Part shown: positions 6,676 to 13,445 of the stretch, piece by piece
How the letters are laid out: every line of letters begins with the position of its first letter
Numbering within the stretch: the stretch's first letter is position 1
Source of the DNA: JADJNW01 sp964517175
GTDB taxonomy: Bacteria > Bacteroidota > Bacteroidia > Chitinophagales > Saprospiraceae
Length of the DNA: 17,653 nt
Assembly: GCA_964517175.1 (NCBI GenBank)
Contig: CAZFBU010000091.1
Location: 1-17,653 of the forward strand
Direction: 5' to 3'
Notes under the pieces: generated by a model
Database searches by the model: none
Seen by the model: the letters and a program-made list of their open reading frames with translations, nothing else
What the model was told of the DNA's origin: nothing
Program-made: the position numbers and the translations under genes

Positions 6676-8976
6676 ATGTTCAAACAATTCTTCCAAAACC
6701 TGTGGCGGGAAGTCCGGCTTCCGGCTACCGGCGAACCTTCGTCTTCCAGATTCTCCATCGGCGCCAGTTATGGCTTGATGTTATTCGTGATGATCGCCTT
6801 TGCGTTCAGCGGTTATTTTTTCCGGCGCGACTGGTCACCCTGGCTGATGATGGCAATCGGCGCGGTTGCCGGCTTTGTTGCATTCCATGTATTTAGTTTG
6901 CTGGGCTGGCTCGTCGTGCGGTTGTTCCAGCGCGTGCCTTCCTATTTGAATGCGAAACTCATTGGTGCGCTGGGCGCATTATATTTGCTCATACAAATTC
7001 GCTTTCCGCTACCCGATCCGTTCCAGTTTCCGGGATTGTACATTTCCCTGTTGCTCATGGCGTTTTTGCTGGGCGGCGCGTGGTTGCTGGCGCGAAAAGA
7101 GCATCCAACCAAAGTGGAGCGCGGGCTGGCAATTGGCGGCATGGTTGCAGCGGTGGCAGTCTTTGGTTACAGCATTTACTGGTTGGCGCAAGCCGGTGAC
7201 AATCCTTACCCCGTGAAAGACTGGCAAGCAACGCCGGTGCAAACCTTGCAGGCGCAAGGCATACAAAATCCGGCATTGCCGGGCACTTTTGCTATCGATT
7301 CCTTCACCTATGGCAGCGGCGATGATTTCCGGCGCGAGGAATTTAATGAGCAAGTGCGCTTCGTCACCCCAACGGTGGATGCCAGCGACATGCTACCCGA
7401 ATGGACCGGCAAAAAGAAAAAAGCCCGCGAGCATTACTGGAAATTCAGCGTGGATTCCCTGCCCCTCAACGGTCGGACTTACCTGCCAAAAGGCGAAGTA
7501 CCCTTCCCGCTGGTGCTGATGGTGCACGGCAATCACGGCATGACCGACTATTCCGACGATGGCTACGGCTATCTCGGCAGATTGCTGGCAAGTCGCGGTT
7601 TTGCAGCGGTGTCGGTGGATGAAAACTTCATCAACGGGCACTGGTCGGGCGATTTTGGCGGCAAGGAAATGCCCGCACGTGCCTGGTTTTTGCTCAAGCA
7701 TCTGGAGCTTTGGCGCGATTGGATGCGTGATCCGAAGCACGAACTACACGGTAAAATTGACCTGGAAAATATCATGCTGGTCGGGCATTCGCGTGGGGGC
7801 GAGGCGGTGTCGATTGCGGCAAAATTCAATGAATTAGAATACTACCCCGACAATGCAAAGGTAAAATTTGATTTTCATTTCAACATCAAAGGCATCGTTG
7901 CCATTGCGCCTACGGATTATCGTTACAACCGGCAGATGAAGCTGGAAAATATCAACTACCTCTCGCTGCAAGGCTCTTACGATTCGGACGAAACGGGCTT
8001 TTTTGGCTTGCGCCAATACCGACGCGTGCAATTTACCGATACAAGCTACCATTTTAAAGCGGGCGTTTACATTCACGGCGCTAATCACGGGCAATTCAAC
8101 GCCACCTGGGGCATGGACTTCGGGCCGCCCGGCAGTTGGTTTATCAATCGCGCGCCCATCATCTCCGAAGCCAAGCAGCAGGAAGTTGCCAAAGTATATA
8201 TCAGCGCTTTTGCGGAAGTGATTTTTAATGAAAAGCACAACTATTCGCCGATTTTTCAGAATGCGGCTTACGCCGGCAACTGGCTACCGGAAAATTTCTA
8301 CCTGACGAATTTCAAGGATTCCAATGCCGAAATTTTCGTTGATTATGAGGAAGATATCGACATCACCGCAGGGAAGAACGGTATTGCGATCCAAACCGAA
8401 AACCTGAAGTTTTGGCGCGAGAAAGAGTTGCGTTACCGCAATGACGACACCCAGGGTAACAACGGCGTAGTCGTCGGCTGGGATTATGGCGATAGCCTGA
8501 AGCTGGACTCGGTGGCGGTGTATGCGATTGATGTGCCGATAAACAGGTTAATAAATTCCGGCGATCAGTTTTTGGTCTCGGTAGCGGCGGGCGACCTCAG
8601 GCTGCTCAAGCGCAAGGAATCGAAAGACAAAAGTAAATCGACTGATGAGAAGGAAGTGCCCGTTTTTCCCGATTTTACCGTACAACTGGTCGATAGCCTC
8701 GGCAATCAGGCAAGTCTGGTGCTCAGCGAAGTAAAGCGCATTGCACCCCGGCTGCAAGTGCATTTTTCCAAGCTCAAACGCAACAATAAACGCTTTGGCG
8801 CACCCTGGGAAGAGAGTATGGAAACATTCCATCTGCCGCTATCTGCATTTTCAGATACTGCGGGCGACTTTAATCTACAAACCATCCGCAAAATTCGCTT
8901 TGTTTTCGATCAGGTATCGTATGGCGTAGTAATTTTGGATGAGATTGGCTTCGGGCAGGGGGCTGTTAGGCAATAG
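6676..8976 (+). CDS. Membrane-anchored alpha/beta hydrolase
   Basis: A 766-residue protein with two parts. Residues 1-175 hold about five hydrophobic segments (roughly 31-49, 55-84, 94-108, 120-139, 149-170). From about residue 275 an alpha/beta-hydrolase fold starts: the strand-and-oxyanion turn PFPLVLMVHGNHG (276-288), the nucleophile elbow GHSRGG (nucleophile S372), a candidate acid D436 or D438 in QGSYDSD, and a candidate catalytic H471 in GANHGQF. The elbow and the HGNHG turn recall dienelactone-hydrolase, PAF-acetylhydrolase and chlorophyllase-like enzymes. Residues about 540-766 form a further beta-rich region with a charged Lys/Ser/Asp/Glu stretch near 655. It is probably an esterase or lipase held at the inner membrane with its catalytic part outside; the substrate is unknown. 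The ATG at 6676 is the first plausible start. Confidence 0.82.
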   Translation: MFKQFFQNLWREVRLPATGEPSSSRFSIGASYGLMLFVMIAFAFSGYFFRRDWSPWLMMAIGAVAGFVAFHVFSLLGWLVVRLFQRVPSYLNAKLIGALGALYLLIQIRFPLPDPFQFPGLYISLLLMAFLLGGAWLLARKEHPTKVERGLAIGGMVAAVAVFGYSIYWLAQAGDNPYPVKDWQATPVQTLQAQGIQNPALPGTFAIDSFTYGSGDDFRREEFNEQVRFVTPTVDASDMLPEWTGKKKKAREHYWKFSVDSLPLNGRTYLPKGEVPFPLVLMVHGNHGMTDYSDDGYGYLGRLLASRGFAAVSVDENFINGHWSGDFGGKEMPARAWFLLKHLELWRDWMRDPKHELHGKIDLENIMLVGHSRGGEAVSIAAKFNELEYYPDNAKVKFDFHFNIKGIVAIAPTDYRYNRQMKLENINYLSLQGSYDSDETGFFGLRQYRRVQFTDTSYHFKAGVYIHGANHGQFNATWGMDFGPPGSWFINRAPIISEAKQQEVAKVYISAFAEVIFNEKHNYSPIFQNAAYAGNWLPENFYLTNFKDSNAEIFVDYEEDIDITAGKNGIAIQTENLKFWREKELRYRNDDTQGNNGVVVGWDYGDSLKLDSVAVYAIDVPINRLINSGDQFLVSVAAGDLRLLKRKESKDKSKSTDEKEVPVFPDFTVQLVDSLGNQASLVLSEVKRIAPRLQVHFSKLKRNNKRFGAPWEESMETFHLPLSAFSDTAGDFNLQTIRKIRFVFDQVSYGVVILDEIGFGQGAVRQ

Positions 8977-9157
8977 ACGCTACGCAACGATTATTGTTTT
9001 TGCACCAGAATATCCTTTTACATCGTTCTGCTTGTCTGTTTTTAAGTTAAAGACGGCAATTTTGGTATTAAATTAGTATTTTTTTGTTTTAAAAATGACC
9101 ATTTTAGTGTTGTAGTACCCTAATTCGGTGTTAAATCCGGGTGTTTTTGTTTTAAAA
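8977..9157. repeat. AT-rich spacer with a degenerate 31-bp repeat, period 63
   Basis: No gene is evident here. Two related 31-base stretches start at 9064 (GGTATTAAATTAG) and 9127 (GGTGTTAAATCCG). Both end in TTTTTGTTTTAAAA, and the second ends directly at the N run. They match at about 24 of 31 positions by hand count. The repeat spacing of 63 and its abutment on the gap suggest that more copies may lie within it. Confidence 0.5.
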
Positions 9158-9257
9158 NNNNNNNNNNNNNNNNNNNNNNNNNNNNNNNNNNNNNNNNNNN
9201 NNNNNNNNNNNNNNNNNNNNNNNNNNNNNNNNNNNNNNNNNNNNNNNNNNNNNNNNN
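9158..9257. other. Assembly gap 2 (100 N)
   Basis: Exactly 100 N, probably a placeholder of unknown size. It follows a degenerate AT-rich repeat on the left; on the right a much more GC-rich, possibly coding stretch begins at once. Genes may be missing here. Confidence 0.95.
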
Positions 9258-9307
9258 CCGAAAGGCGCGAGGATCAGCGGTTCGTCGAGGGCAACCTTGC
9301 GCAGCAT
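9258..9307 (-). CDS. Possible 5' end of a minus-strand gene running into gap 2
   Basis: On the minus strand an ATG at 9307 opens the frame MLRKVALDEPLILAPF, which stays open into the N run; an in-frame stop lies a few codons upstream. The stretch is clearly richer in GC than the spacer around it, as expected for coding DNA here. The plus strand is also open in two frames across the same bases, so the strand is uncertain. I do not recognise the sequence. It could equally be the 3' end of a plus-strand gene ending in SIFRNEF with a stop near 9326. Confidence 0.25.
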
Positions 9308-9373
9308 CTTCAGAAACGAATTTTAAACATACTCTTACCTTTCAGACACCCGGAAAGATATGGTGTTTTTTAA

Positions 9374-9403
9374 AATGTGGCACACAAACAGCGCCTCTTT
9401 TTC
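9374..9403 (-). terminator. Probable weak terminator of the FAD oxidoreductase gene
   Basis: On the minus strand, about 20-50 bases after the oxidoreductase stop codon, GGCGC pairs with GTGCC across a 7-base loop. It is flanked by AAAA and followed by ACATTTTAAAA. The right arm GTGTGCCACA is the same string as in the hairpin at 4140-4176, in the opposite orientation. Confidence 0.4.
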
Positions 9404-9423
9404 AGATGTAATGCCATTTTGGT

Positions 9424-10665
9424 TTATGCCTTTCTGCGCCAGAGCGCCTGGAGCCAGAAAGAGGGTTTGAAAAGGCGTTCGAGGTGTGCCAGATCCGTCG
9501 ATAAATCAGAAAAAAAGCGGATGAGATAATCGTTGTTGGCAATCATCGTCGCCAGTCCATTGGCTAGCCAGGGATAAGCCAGCAGCTTTTGCAGGCGGTA
9601 GCTCCAGTACATTTCCGTGCCGATGACCCGCCGCACGCGCACGTCGTACTGCCGCATAAAATCTGCGCTGAAGTTGCCTTGCGCCAGGCACTTTTCCGCG
9701 AGCTCGGCAGCGATGAAGCCACTGTAAAAGGCATTGCCAATTCCTTCGCCGGTGAGCGGATCGATGAGGTGACCGGCATCGCCGAGCAGCATGTAATGAT
9801 CGCCGGAGATGGGGCGCGGCTTGGAGCCAAGTGGCAATCCGTAGCCGACAATGTCGCTGGTGAGATGAGCCTGAGCAAATCGCTTTTGCAGCTTTGGGTG
9901 TGTTTGGATTACCTCCGGCAGGGCTTTGCGCAGGTTTACTTTTCGCTTGCTAAGGACATCGCTTCGCAGCCCCAAGCCGACGTTTGCGCCTCCATTGGGC
10001 AGGGGAAATATCCAGAGGTAGCCGGGAACGATAGATTTTATGAAGTGTAATTCGATGGTATCTTCCCGAAGCTCCGCTACATTTTGGTAATAAGCGCGCA
10101 CGGCGCCGGCGTGGTGGCGGAGGTCTTTGGCTAGTCCGGCGTGTTTTCGGCTGAAAGTGGAATGCGCCCCGGAAGCATCGAGGAGCAGGCGGGTTTGTAC
10201 CTGAAAATCGCCTGATTTATCAGCAATTGTGAAGCCATTAGCGTTGCGTTCGTAGTGTTGAATGTCAATATTGTCAAAAAACTGAATATTATCCCGGCGT
10301 TTGACTTCCTCGATCAGGAAATTATCAAAATCGAGGCGCTTGGCGACGTAGCCGGGGGTTGTCACGGCGCCTTCCACCTGTTCGGGTTTGAAAGGGATGT
10401 AAAGTTCGCGCAAATTGGGTGCAATAAATTGGATGCCGAGGATGCCAACCTGAAAAGGCTGCGCCTCGAAGCGACTTAGAATGGCGGGGTCCAGCCGGTT
10501 GAGCAGCGTAGTTACCTTCCCGCTGATGGCGTCGCCGCAGATTTTGTCGCGCGGAAAAGAGGATTTGTCAATGAGAATACTGGAAATACCAAGATAACTC
10601 AGGCGCAATGCGGCGGCGGCTCCTGCCGGGCCCGCTCCTACAATGCAAATGTCACTTCGTAGCAT
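9424..10665 (-). CDS. FAD-dependent oxidoreductase, geranylgeranyl reductase family
   Basis: A 413-residue flavoprotein. The N-terminal Rossmann motif for FAD is GAGPAG (residues 10-15), with the acidic residue ending the second strand in ILIDK. The segment RDKICGDAISGKV (39-51) and the second FAD motif GDAGHLID (295-302), followed by PLTGEGIGNA, are typical of the geranylgeranyl-reductase/ChlP-like group. Family members reduce isoprenoid double bonds or oxidise and hydroxylate lipophilic substrates, as in quinone, lipid or carotenoid metabolism. No neighbouring isoprenoid gene helps to fix the substrate. The start ATG at 10665 directly precedes the FAD motif. The upstream region holds a promoter, a small ORF and a terminator that together look like an attenuator, so expression may be controlled by transcript readthrough. 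Confidence 0.87.
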   Translation of the reverse strand: MLRSDICIVGAGPAGAAAALRLSYLGISSILIDKSSFPRDKICGDAISGKVTTLLNRLDPAILSRFEAQPFQVGILGIQFIAPNLRELYIPFKPEQVEGAVTTPGYVAKRLDFDNFLIEEVKRRDNIQFFDNIDIQHYERNANGFTIADKSGDFQVQTRLLLDASGAHSTFSRKHAGLAKDLRHHAGAVRAYYQNVAELREDTIELHFIKSIVPGYLWIFPLPNGGANVGLGLRSDVLSKRKVNLRKALPEVIQTHPKLQKRFAQAHLTSDIVGYGLPLGSKPRPISGDHYMLLGDAGHLIDPLTGEGIGNAFYSGFIAAELAEKCLAQGNFSADFMRQYDVRVRRVIGTEMYWSYRLQKLLAYPWLANGLATMIANNDYLIRFFSDLSTDLAHLERLFKPSFWLQALWRRKA

Positions 10666-10716
10666 AAGTCAATTGTGTTTCGTACAACGGGAAAGATAAA
10701 AGGAAAGTACAACAAT

Positions 10717-10761
10717 AAAAAAAGCCTGGAGTTCTTTGTGCTTGTGGTTAGAACGCCAGGC
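10717..10761 (-). terminator. Intrinsic terminator in the leader of the oxidoreductase gene (candidate attenuator)
   Basis: On the minus strand GCCTGGCGTTCT (10761-10750) pairs with AGAACTCCAGGC (10735-10724): 11 of 12 positions pair, with one C-T mismatch. The loop is 14 bases and seven T follow (10723-10717). It lies between a consensus promoter and the ATG at 10665, on the same strand, so it would stop transcription before the gene. The left arm is the coding sequence of the last codons of the small ORF at 10780-10748, so a ribosome there would block hairpin formation. Confidence 0.75.
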
Positions 10762-10780
10762 AGTAGTTGTTCATAGTCAT
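10748..10780 (-). CDS. Candidate leader peptide MTMNNYCLAF
   Basis: A 10-codon ORF (ATG at 10780, TAA at 10750-10748) starting 6 bases after the -7 box TATATTTG, so the transcript would be leaderless or nearly so. Its final codons (Cys-Leu-Ala-Phe and the first base of the stop) form the left arm of the terminator hairpin. This is the geometry expected of a regulatory leader peptide: a ribosome paused near the end would cover the arm and allow readthrough into the FAD oxidoreductase gene. There is no run of one amino acid that would identify a sensed aminoacyl-tRNA. I do not recognise the peptide. Chance is possible, since an ORF this short is weak evidence alone; the placement is what makes it interesting. 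Confidence 0.42.
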   Translation of the reverse strand: MTMNNYCLAF

Positions 10781-10786
10781 GTGTTG

Positions 10787-10823
10787 CAAATATAGCAAGT
10801 TTTCCACGAAAAATGCAAGTTTT
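10787..10823 (-). promoter_or_regulatory. Bacteroidota-type promoter for the oxidoreductase leader
   Basis: On the minus strand TATATTTG (10794-10787) is an exact match to the -7 consensus TAnnTTTG. CTTG lies 21 bases upstream in the -33 position (TTTG consensus). A 9-bp direct repeat, GCAAGTTTT on the plus strand at 10795-10803 and 10815-10823, brackets the promoter spacer with a 20-base period, and might be an operator. Another -7-like TAATTTTG lies further up at 10835-10828. Confidence 0.6.
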
Positions 10824-10835
10824 TTTGCAAAATTA

Positions 10836-10990
10836 GTAAATGAAAAATGCGACAATATTTTTGAGCGTAGAATTTTTTGAACTAAGTAATTGAAAATCAT
10901 TAAGTTGTTTAAAGGGTGAAAGCGTATTAGATTTCTATTAAAAAAATATTATTGGAGCAAAAAAAATTGTACATCTTTTAATTGGGTGAT
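10836..10990. other. AT-rich spacer before gap 3
   Basis: No open frame, RNA gene or clear hairpin was found here. The last six bases (GGTGAT, 10985-10990) belong to the heptanucleotide array that continues after the gap. Confidence 0.6.
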
Positions 10991-11118
10991 NNNNNNNNNN
11001 NNNNNNNNNNNNNNNNNNNNNNNNNNNNNNNNNNNNNNNNNNNNNNNNNNNNNNNNNNNNNNNNNNNNNNNNNNNNNNNNNNNNNNNNNNGGTGATAGGT
11101 GATGGGTGATAGGTGATT
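10985..11118. repeat. Heptanucleotide tandem array GGTGATR, interrupted by assembly gap 3
   Basis: After the gap four 7-base units stand head to tail: GGTGATA (11091), GGTGATG (11098), GGTGATA (11105), GGTGATT (11112). The left flank ends in GGTGAT (10985-10990). Gap 3 (100 N, 10991-11090) therefore lies inside the array, whose true copy number is unknown. Heptanucleotide short tandem repeats of this kind are known between genes in several bacterial groups and can vary between strains. Confidence 0.85.
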
Positions 11119-11207
11119 CGCAAAGATTTACGAAATTCCCTTCACCAGTTTGATCCACTCTTTAATGGCAGGAGGAAAAAATTGGCGTCTTTTCAAACTG
11201 TTTCGCT
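11119..11207. other. Spacer between the heptamer array and the ilvE promoters
   Basis: No complete gene. A minus-strand frame ending at 11128 reads RRQFFPPAIKEWIKLVKGIS before its stop. It looks protein-like but has no start or recognisable family, so it is left uncalled. Confidence 0.4.
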
Positions 11208-11282
11208 TATTTTTGCAAAATCTGCATCTGTTTTTAAGATGGATTAATTATTTTATTGCTGCCTGAAAAATTTTTATTTTTG
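11208..11282 (+). promoter_or_regulatory. Two -7 elements before ilvE
   Basis: TATTTTTG occurs at 11208-11215 and again at 11275-11282, both exact matches to TAnnTTTG. The second ends 17 bases before the ilvE ATG, so the 5' leader would be very short. Neither has a clear TTTG at the ideal -33 distance. Confidence 0.55.
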
Positions 11283-11299
11283 ACCAAAAATTCAGCACC

Positions 11300-12370
11300 A
11301 TGACTACGATGTTCAAAATTGAGATACAAAAAACGGAGCAATCCAGATTGCAGGAGCAAGATATAGAAAACCTTCCGTTTGGTAGTGTAATTGCCGATCA
11401 CATGCTGGTAGCCGATTATCGGGAAGGCGTCTGGCAATCGCCGAAGATGATACCCTACGCCTGGTTTCCCATGCCGCCGGCGATGCTGGCCCTGCACTAC
11501 GGGCAGTCCGTTTTCGAAGGTATGAAAGCATTCCGGACGGCAGATGGCAGCATTTCCATTTTTCGCATCAAAAAGCACTACGACCGCTTTTGCAAGTCTA
11601 TGGATCGTTTTTGCATGCCACCGCTGTCTTTTGCGCTTTTTTCCGAAGGTATCCGGCAGCTCGTTGCATTGGATGCGGATTGGGTGCCCCGGTCTGATGG
11701 TAGTGCGCTGTACATTCGTCCGTTTGTTTTCGCTTCGGAAGAACGTTTTGGGGTTGGTCCGGCGCGGGAGTATAAATTCATCATTTTTACCGGTCCGGTG
11801 GGTCCGTATTATCCCAGGCCACTGCGCGTGAAAGTGGAAGATGAGTACATCCGGGCGGCGCACGGCGGCACGGGCTACGCCAAATGTGCAGGCAACTACG
11901 GCGGCGCTTTGTACCCAACGGAAAAAGCCAAAGCGGAAGGCTTCGATCAGGTGTTGTGGACGGATGGTTCGCCCCGGCTCTTCATCGAAGAATCGGGCAC
12001 GATGAACGTCATGTTTGTTCTGGATGGCAAAGTCGTCACGCCGCCCTTGTCGGATGTTATTCTGGATGGCGTCACGCGTGATTCCCTGCTCACTTTGGCG
12101 CGGGATTTGGGCTACGAAACGGTAGAACGCCGGGTCAGCGCCTTTGAACTGGCGGAGGCACACCAGCAGGGAAGACTAACGGAGGCGTTTGGCGTGGGTA
12201 CGGCAGCAGTAACAGCGCCGATCAGGAGCATTTATCTGAAGGGCAATGAATTTGAACTGCCAGCTTATGACGAGCGCAGTTTTCACGTTCGTGCAAAAAA
12301 ACATTTGACGGCCATGCGCACCGGTCAGGAAAAAGATGTATATTCCTGGAATTCAATCGTCAGGAAATAG
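11300..12370 (+). CDS. ilvE: Branched-chain amino acid aminotransferase
   Basis: A 356-residue PLP-dependent class IV aminotransferase. It catalyses the last step of valine, leucine and isoleucine synthesis and the first step of their breakdown, exchanging the amino group with glutamate. Visible hallmarks are SVFEGMKAFRTADG, the PLP Schiff-base lysine K195 in GGTGYAKCAGNYGG, the phosphate and cofactor contacts in FIEESGTMNVMFV, and LDGVTRDSLL. Length and wording match the longer, eukaryote-like BCAT type rather than the roughly 310-residue enterobacterial IlvE. The ATG at 11300 follows a promoter-like TATTTTTG by 17 bases; another ATG three codons later is possible. A GNAT gene starts 14 bases after the stop, and a DinB-like gene overlaps that one, so the three probably share a transcript. 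Confidence 0.95.
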   Translation: MTTMFKIEIQKTEQSRLQEQDIENLPFGSVIADHMLVADYREGVWQSPKMIPYAWFPMPPAMLALHYGQSVFEGMKAFRTADGSISIFRIKKHYDRFCKSMDRFCMPPLSFALFSEGIRQLVALDADWVPRSDGSALYIRPFVFASEERFGVGPAREYKFIIFTGPVGPYYPRPLRVKVEDEYIRAAHGGTGYAKCAGNYGGALYPTEKAKAEGFDQVLWTDGSPRLFIEESGTMNVMFVLDGKVVTPPLSDVILDGVTRDSLLTLARDLGYETVERRVSAFELAEAHQQGRLTEAFGVGTAAVTAPIRSIYLKGNEFELPAYDERSFHVRAKKHLTAMRTGQEKDVYSWNSIVRK

Positions 12371-12384
12371 CCTATATTCGTGTT

Positions 12385-12891
12385 ATGAAAACATGGGAAG
12401 TCAGTATCATTCAGGCAATGTCGCCCCAGGATTTTGCCATTGCCGGACAATTCATCCTCGATTATTTCCAGGAATTCGAAGAAACGCTGAGCTATCAGAA
12501 TATTGAGGAAGAGGTTGCAGACCTGCAGGAATTGTACCGCCCGCCGGATGCGCGGCTCTTTTTGCTGCAGGTGGGCAACGTGCCGGCGGGTTGTGTCATT
12601 GCCCGGCGTTTTTCGGAAGATGCCATAGAGATGAAGCGCATGTACATTAATCCGCGCCATCGCGGGCAAGGCTATAGCCAGGCGCTGCTCGATATGGTAA
12701 TCGGCACAGCTCGCAGCATGGGGGTCAGGCGCATTCTGCTGGATACCGAACCCAATATGAAAAACGCCATTGCATTATACGAGAAAAACGGGTTCCGGAA
12801 AACGACCGCCTATCACGATAGCCCTTTACCCAATGCCATTTTTTATGAATTGGTCATGGATGATGGAGAAAAAAACGAAAATAATGAATAG
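12385..12891 (+). CDS. GNAT-family N-acetyltransferase
   Basis: A 168-residue protein of the Gcn5-related acetyltransferase fold. The acetyl-CoA pyrophosphate loop is RHRGQGYSQALL (residues 91-102), preceded by the strand IEMKRMYINP. The late segment AIALYEKNGFRKT (128-140) is the usual last helix and strand. The acceptor substrate cannot be predicted. The start is 14 bases after the ilvE stop. The 3' end overlaps the next gene by 8 bases (12884-12891), which suggests translational coupling. Confidence 0.9.
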   Translation: MKTWEVSIIQAMSPQDFAIAGQFILDYFQEFEETLSYQNIEEEVADLQELYRPPDARLFLLQVGNVPAGCVIARRFSEDAIEMKRMYINPRHRGQGYSQALLDMVIGTARSMGVRRILLDTEPNMKNAIALYEKNGFRKTTAYHDSPLPNAIFYELVMDDGEKNENNE

Positions 12892-13432
12892 TTATACCAC
12901 AAGCGCCAGAAAGCAATTTCAATATTATAAAAGCCTGGCAGACAAATCCTTCCTGCAGGTAACGGACGAGCAACTGCACTGGCAGCCAAACGAAGCCTCC
13001 AATAGCATTGCCGTGATCGTTAAGCACATGGCGGGCAATATGCAAAGCCGCTGGACCGACTTCCTCACCGCCGACGGCGAAAAATCCTGGCGCAATCGCG
13101 AAACCGAATTTGAAGATACCTTCTCCAGCCGCGAAGAACTCCTCGAATACTGGGAAAAGGGCTGGCAGTGTCTCTTTGATGCGATCGATCCGCTTAGCAA
13201 AACTGACCTGGAGCGCCTTGTTTACATTCGCAATGAGGGGCATACGGTGGTAGAAGCCATCAATCGCCAACTGGCGCACTACGCTTATCATGTTGGGCAG
13301 ATCGTTTATCTCGCCCGCCTGCTCGCCAACGAGGAGTGGCAATCCCTTTCCATTCCGAAGGGCGGTTCCGAAGCGTTTAATGCCGACAAATTTGCACAGG
13401 AAAAAAAGCGGCAGCACTTTACCGGGCTATAA
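12884..13432 (+). CDS. DinB-like protein (DUF1572 family)
   Basis: A 182-residue protein with the four-helix DinB/YfiT-like fold. Three histidines are placed as metal ligands: H48 in VKHMAGN, and H132 and H136 in HYAYHVGQI. The C-terminal PKGGSEAFN is common in the DUF1572 subgroup. Members bind a divalent metal and some are thiol-dependent transferases, but this subgroup's function is unknown. The ATG at 12884 overlaps the acetyltransferase stop codon; an upstream in-frame start at 12770 would put 38 codons inside the GNAT gene and is rejected. It ends 13 bases from the convergent membrane-protein gene. Confidence 0.87.
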   Translation: MNSYTTSARKQFQYYKSLADKSFLQVTDEQLHWQPNEASNSIAVIVKHMAGNMQSRWTDFLTADGEKSWRNRETEFEDTFSSREELLEYWEKGWQCLFDAIDPLSKTDLERLVYIRNEGHTVVEAINRQLAHYAYHVGQIVYLARLLANEEWQSLSIPKGGSEAFNADKFAQEKKRQHFTGL

Positions 13433-13445
13433 TTTTGCGGAGATT

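Noticed and set aside
11128..11231. Minus-strand frame ending RRQFFPPAIKEWIKLVKGIS
   Set aside because: Protein-like wording but no start, no family, and the region carries two plus-strand promoter elements. Possibly a remnant; not enough to call.
11234..12163. 309-codon minus-strand frame opposite ilvE
   Set aside because: Shadow of ilvE, whose catalytic motifs are unmistakable; rich in His and Arg as antisense frames here usually are.
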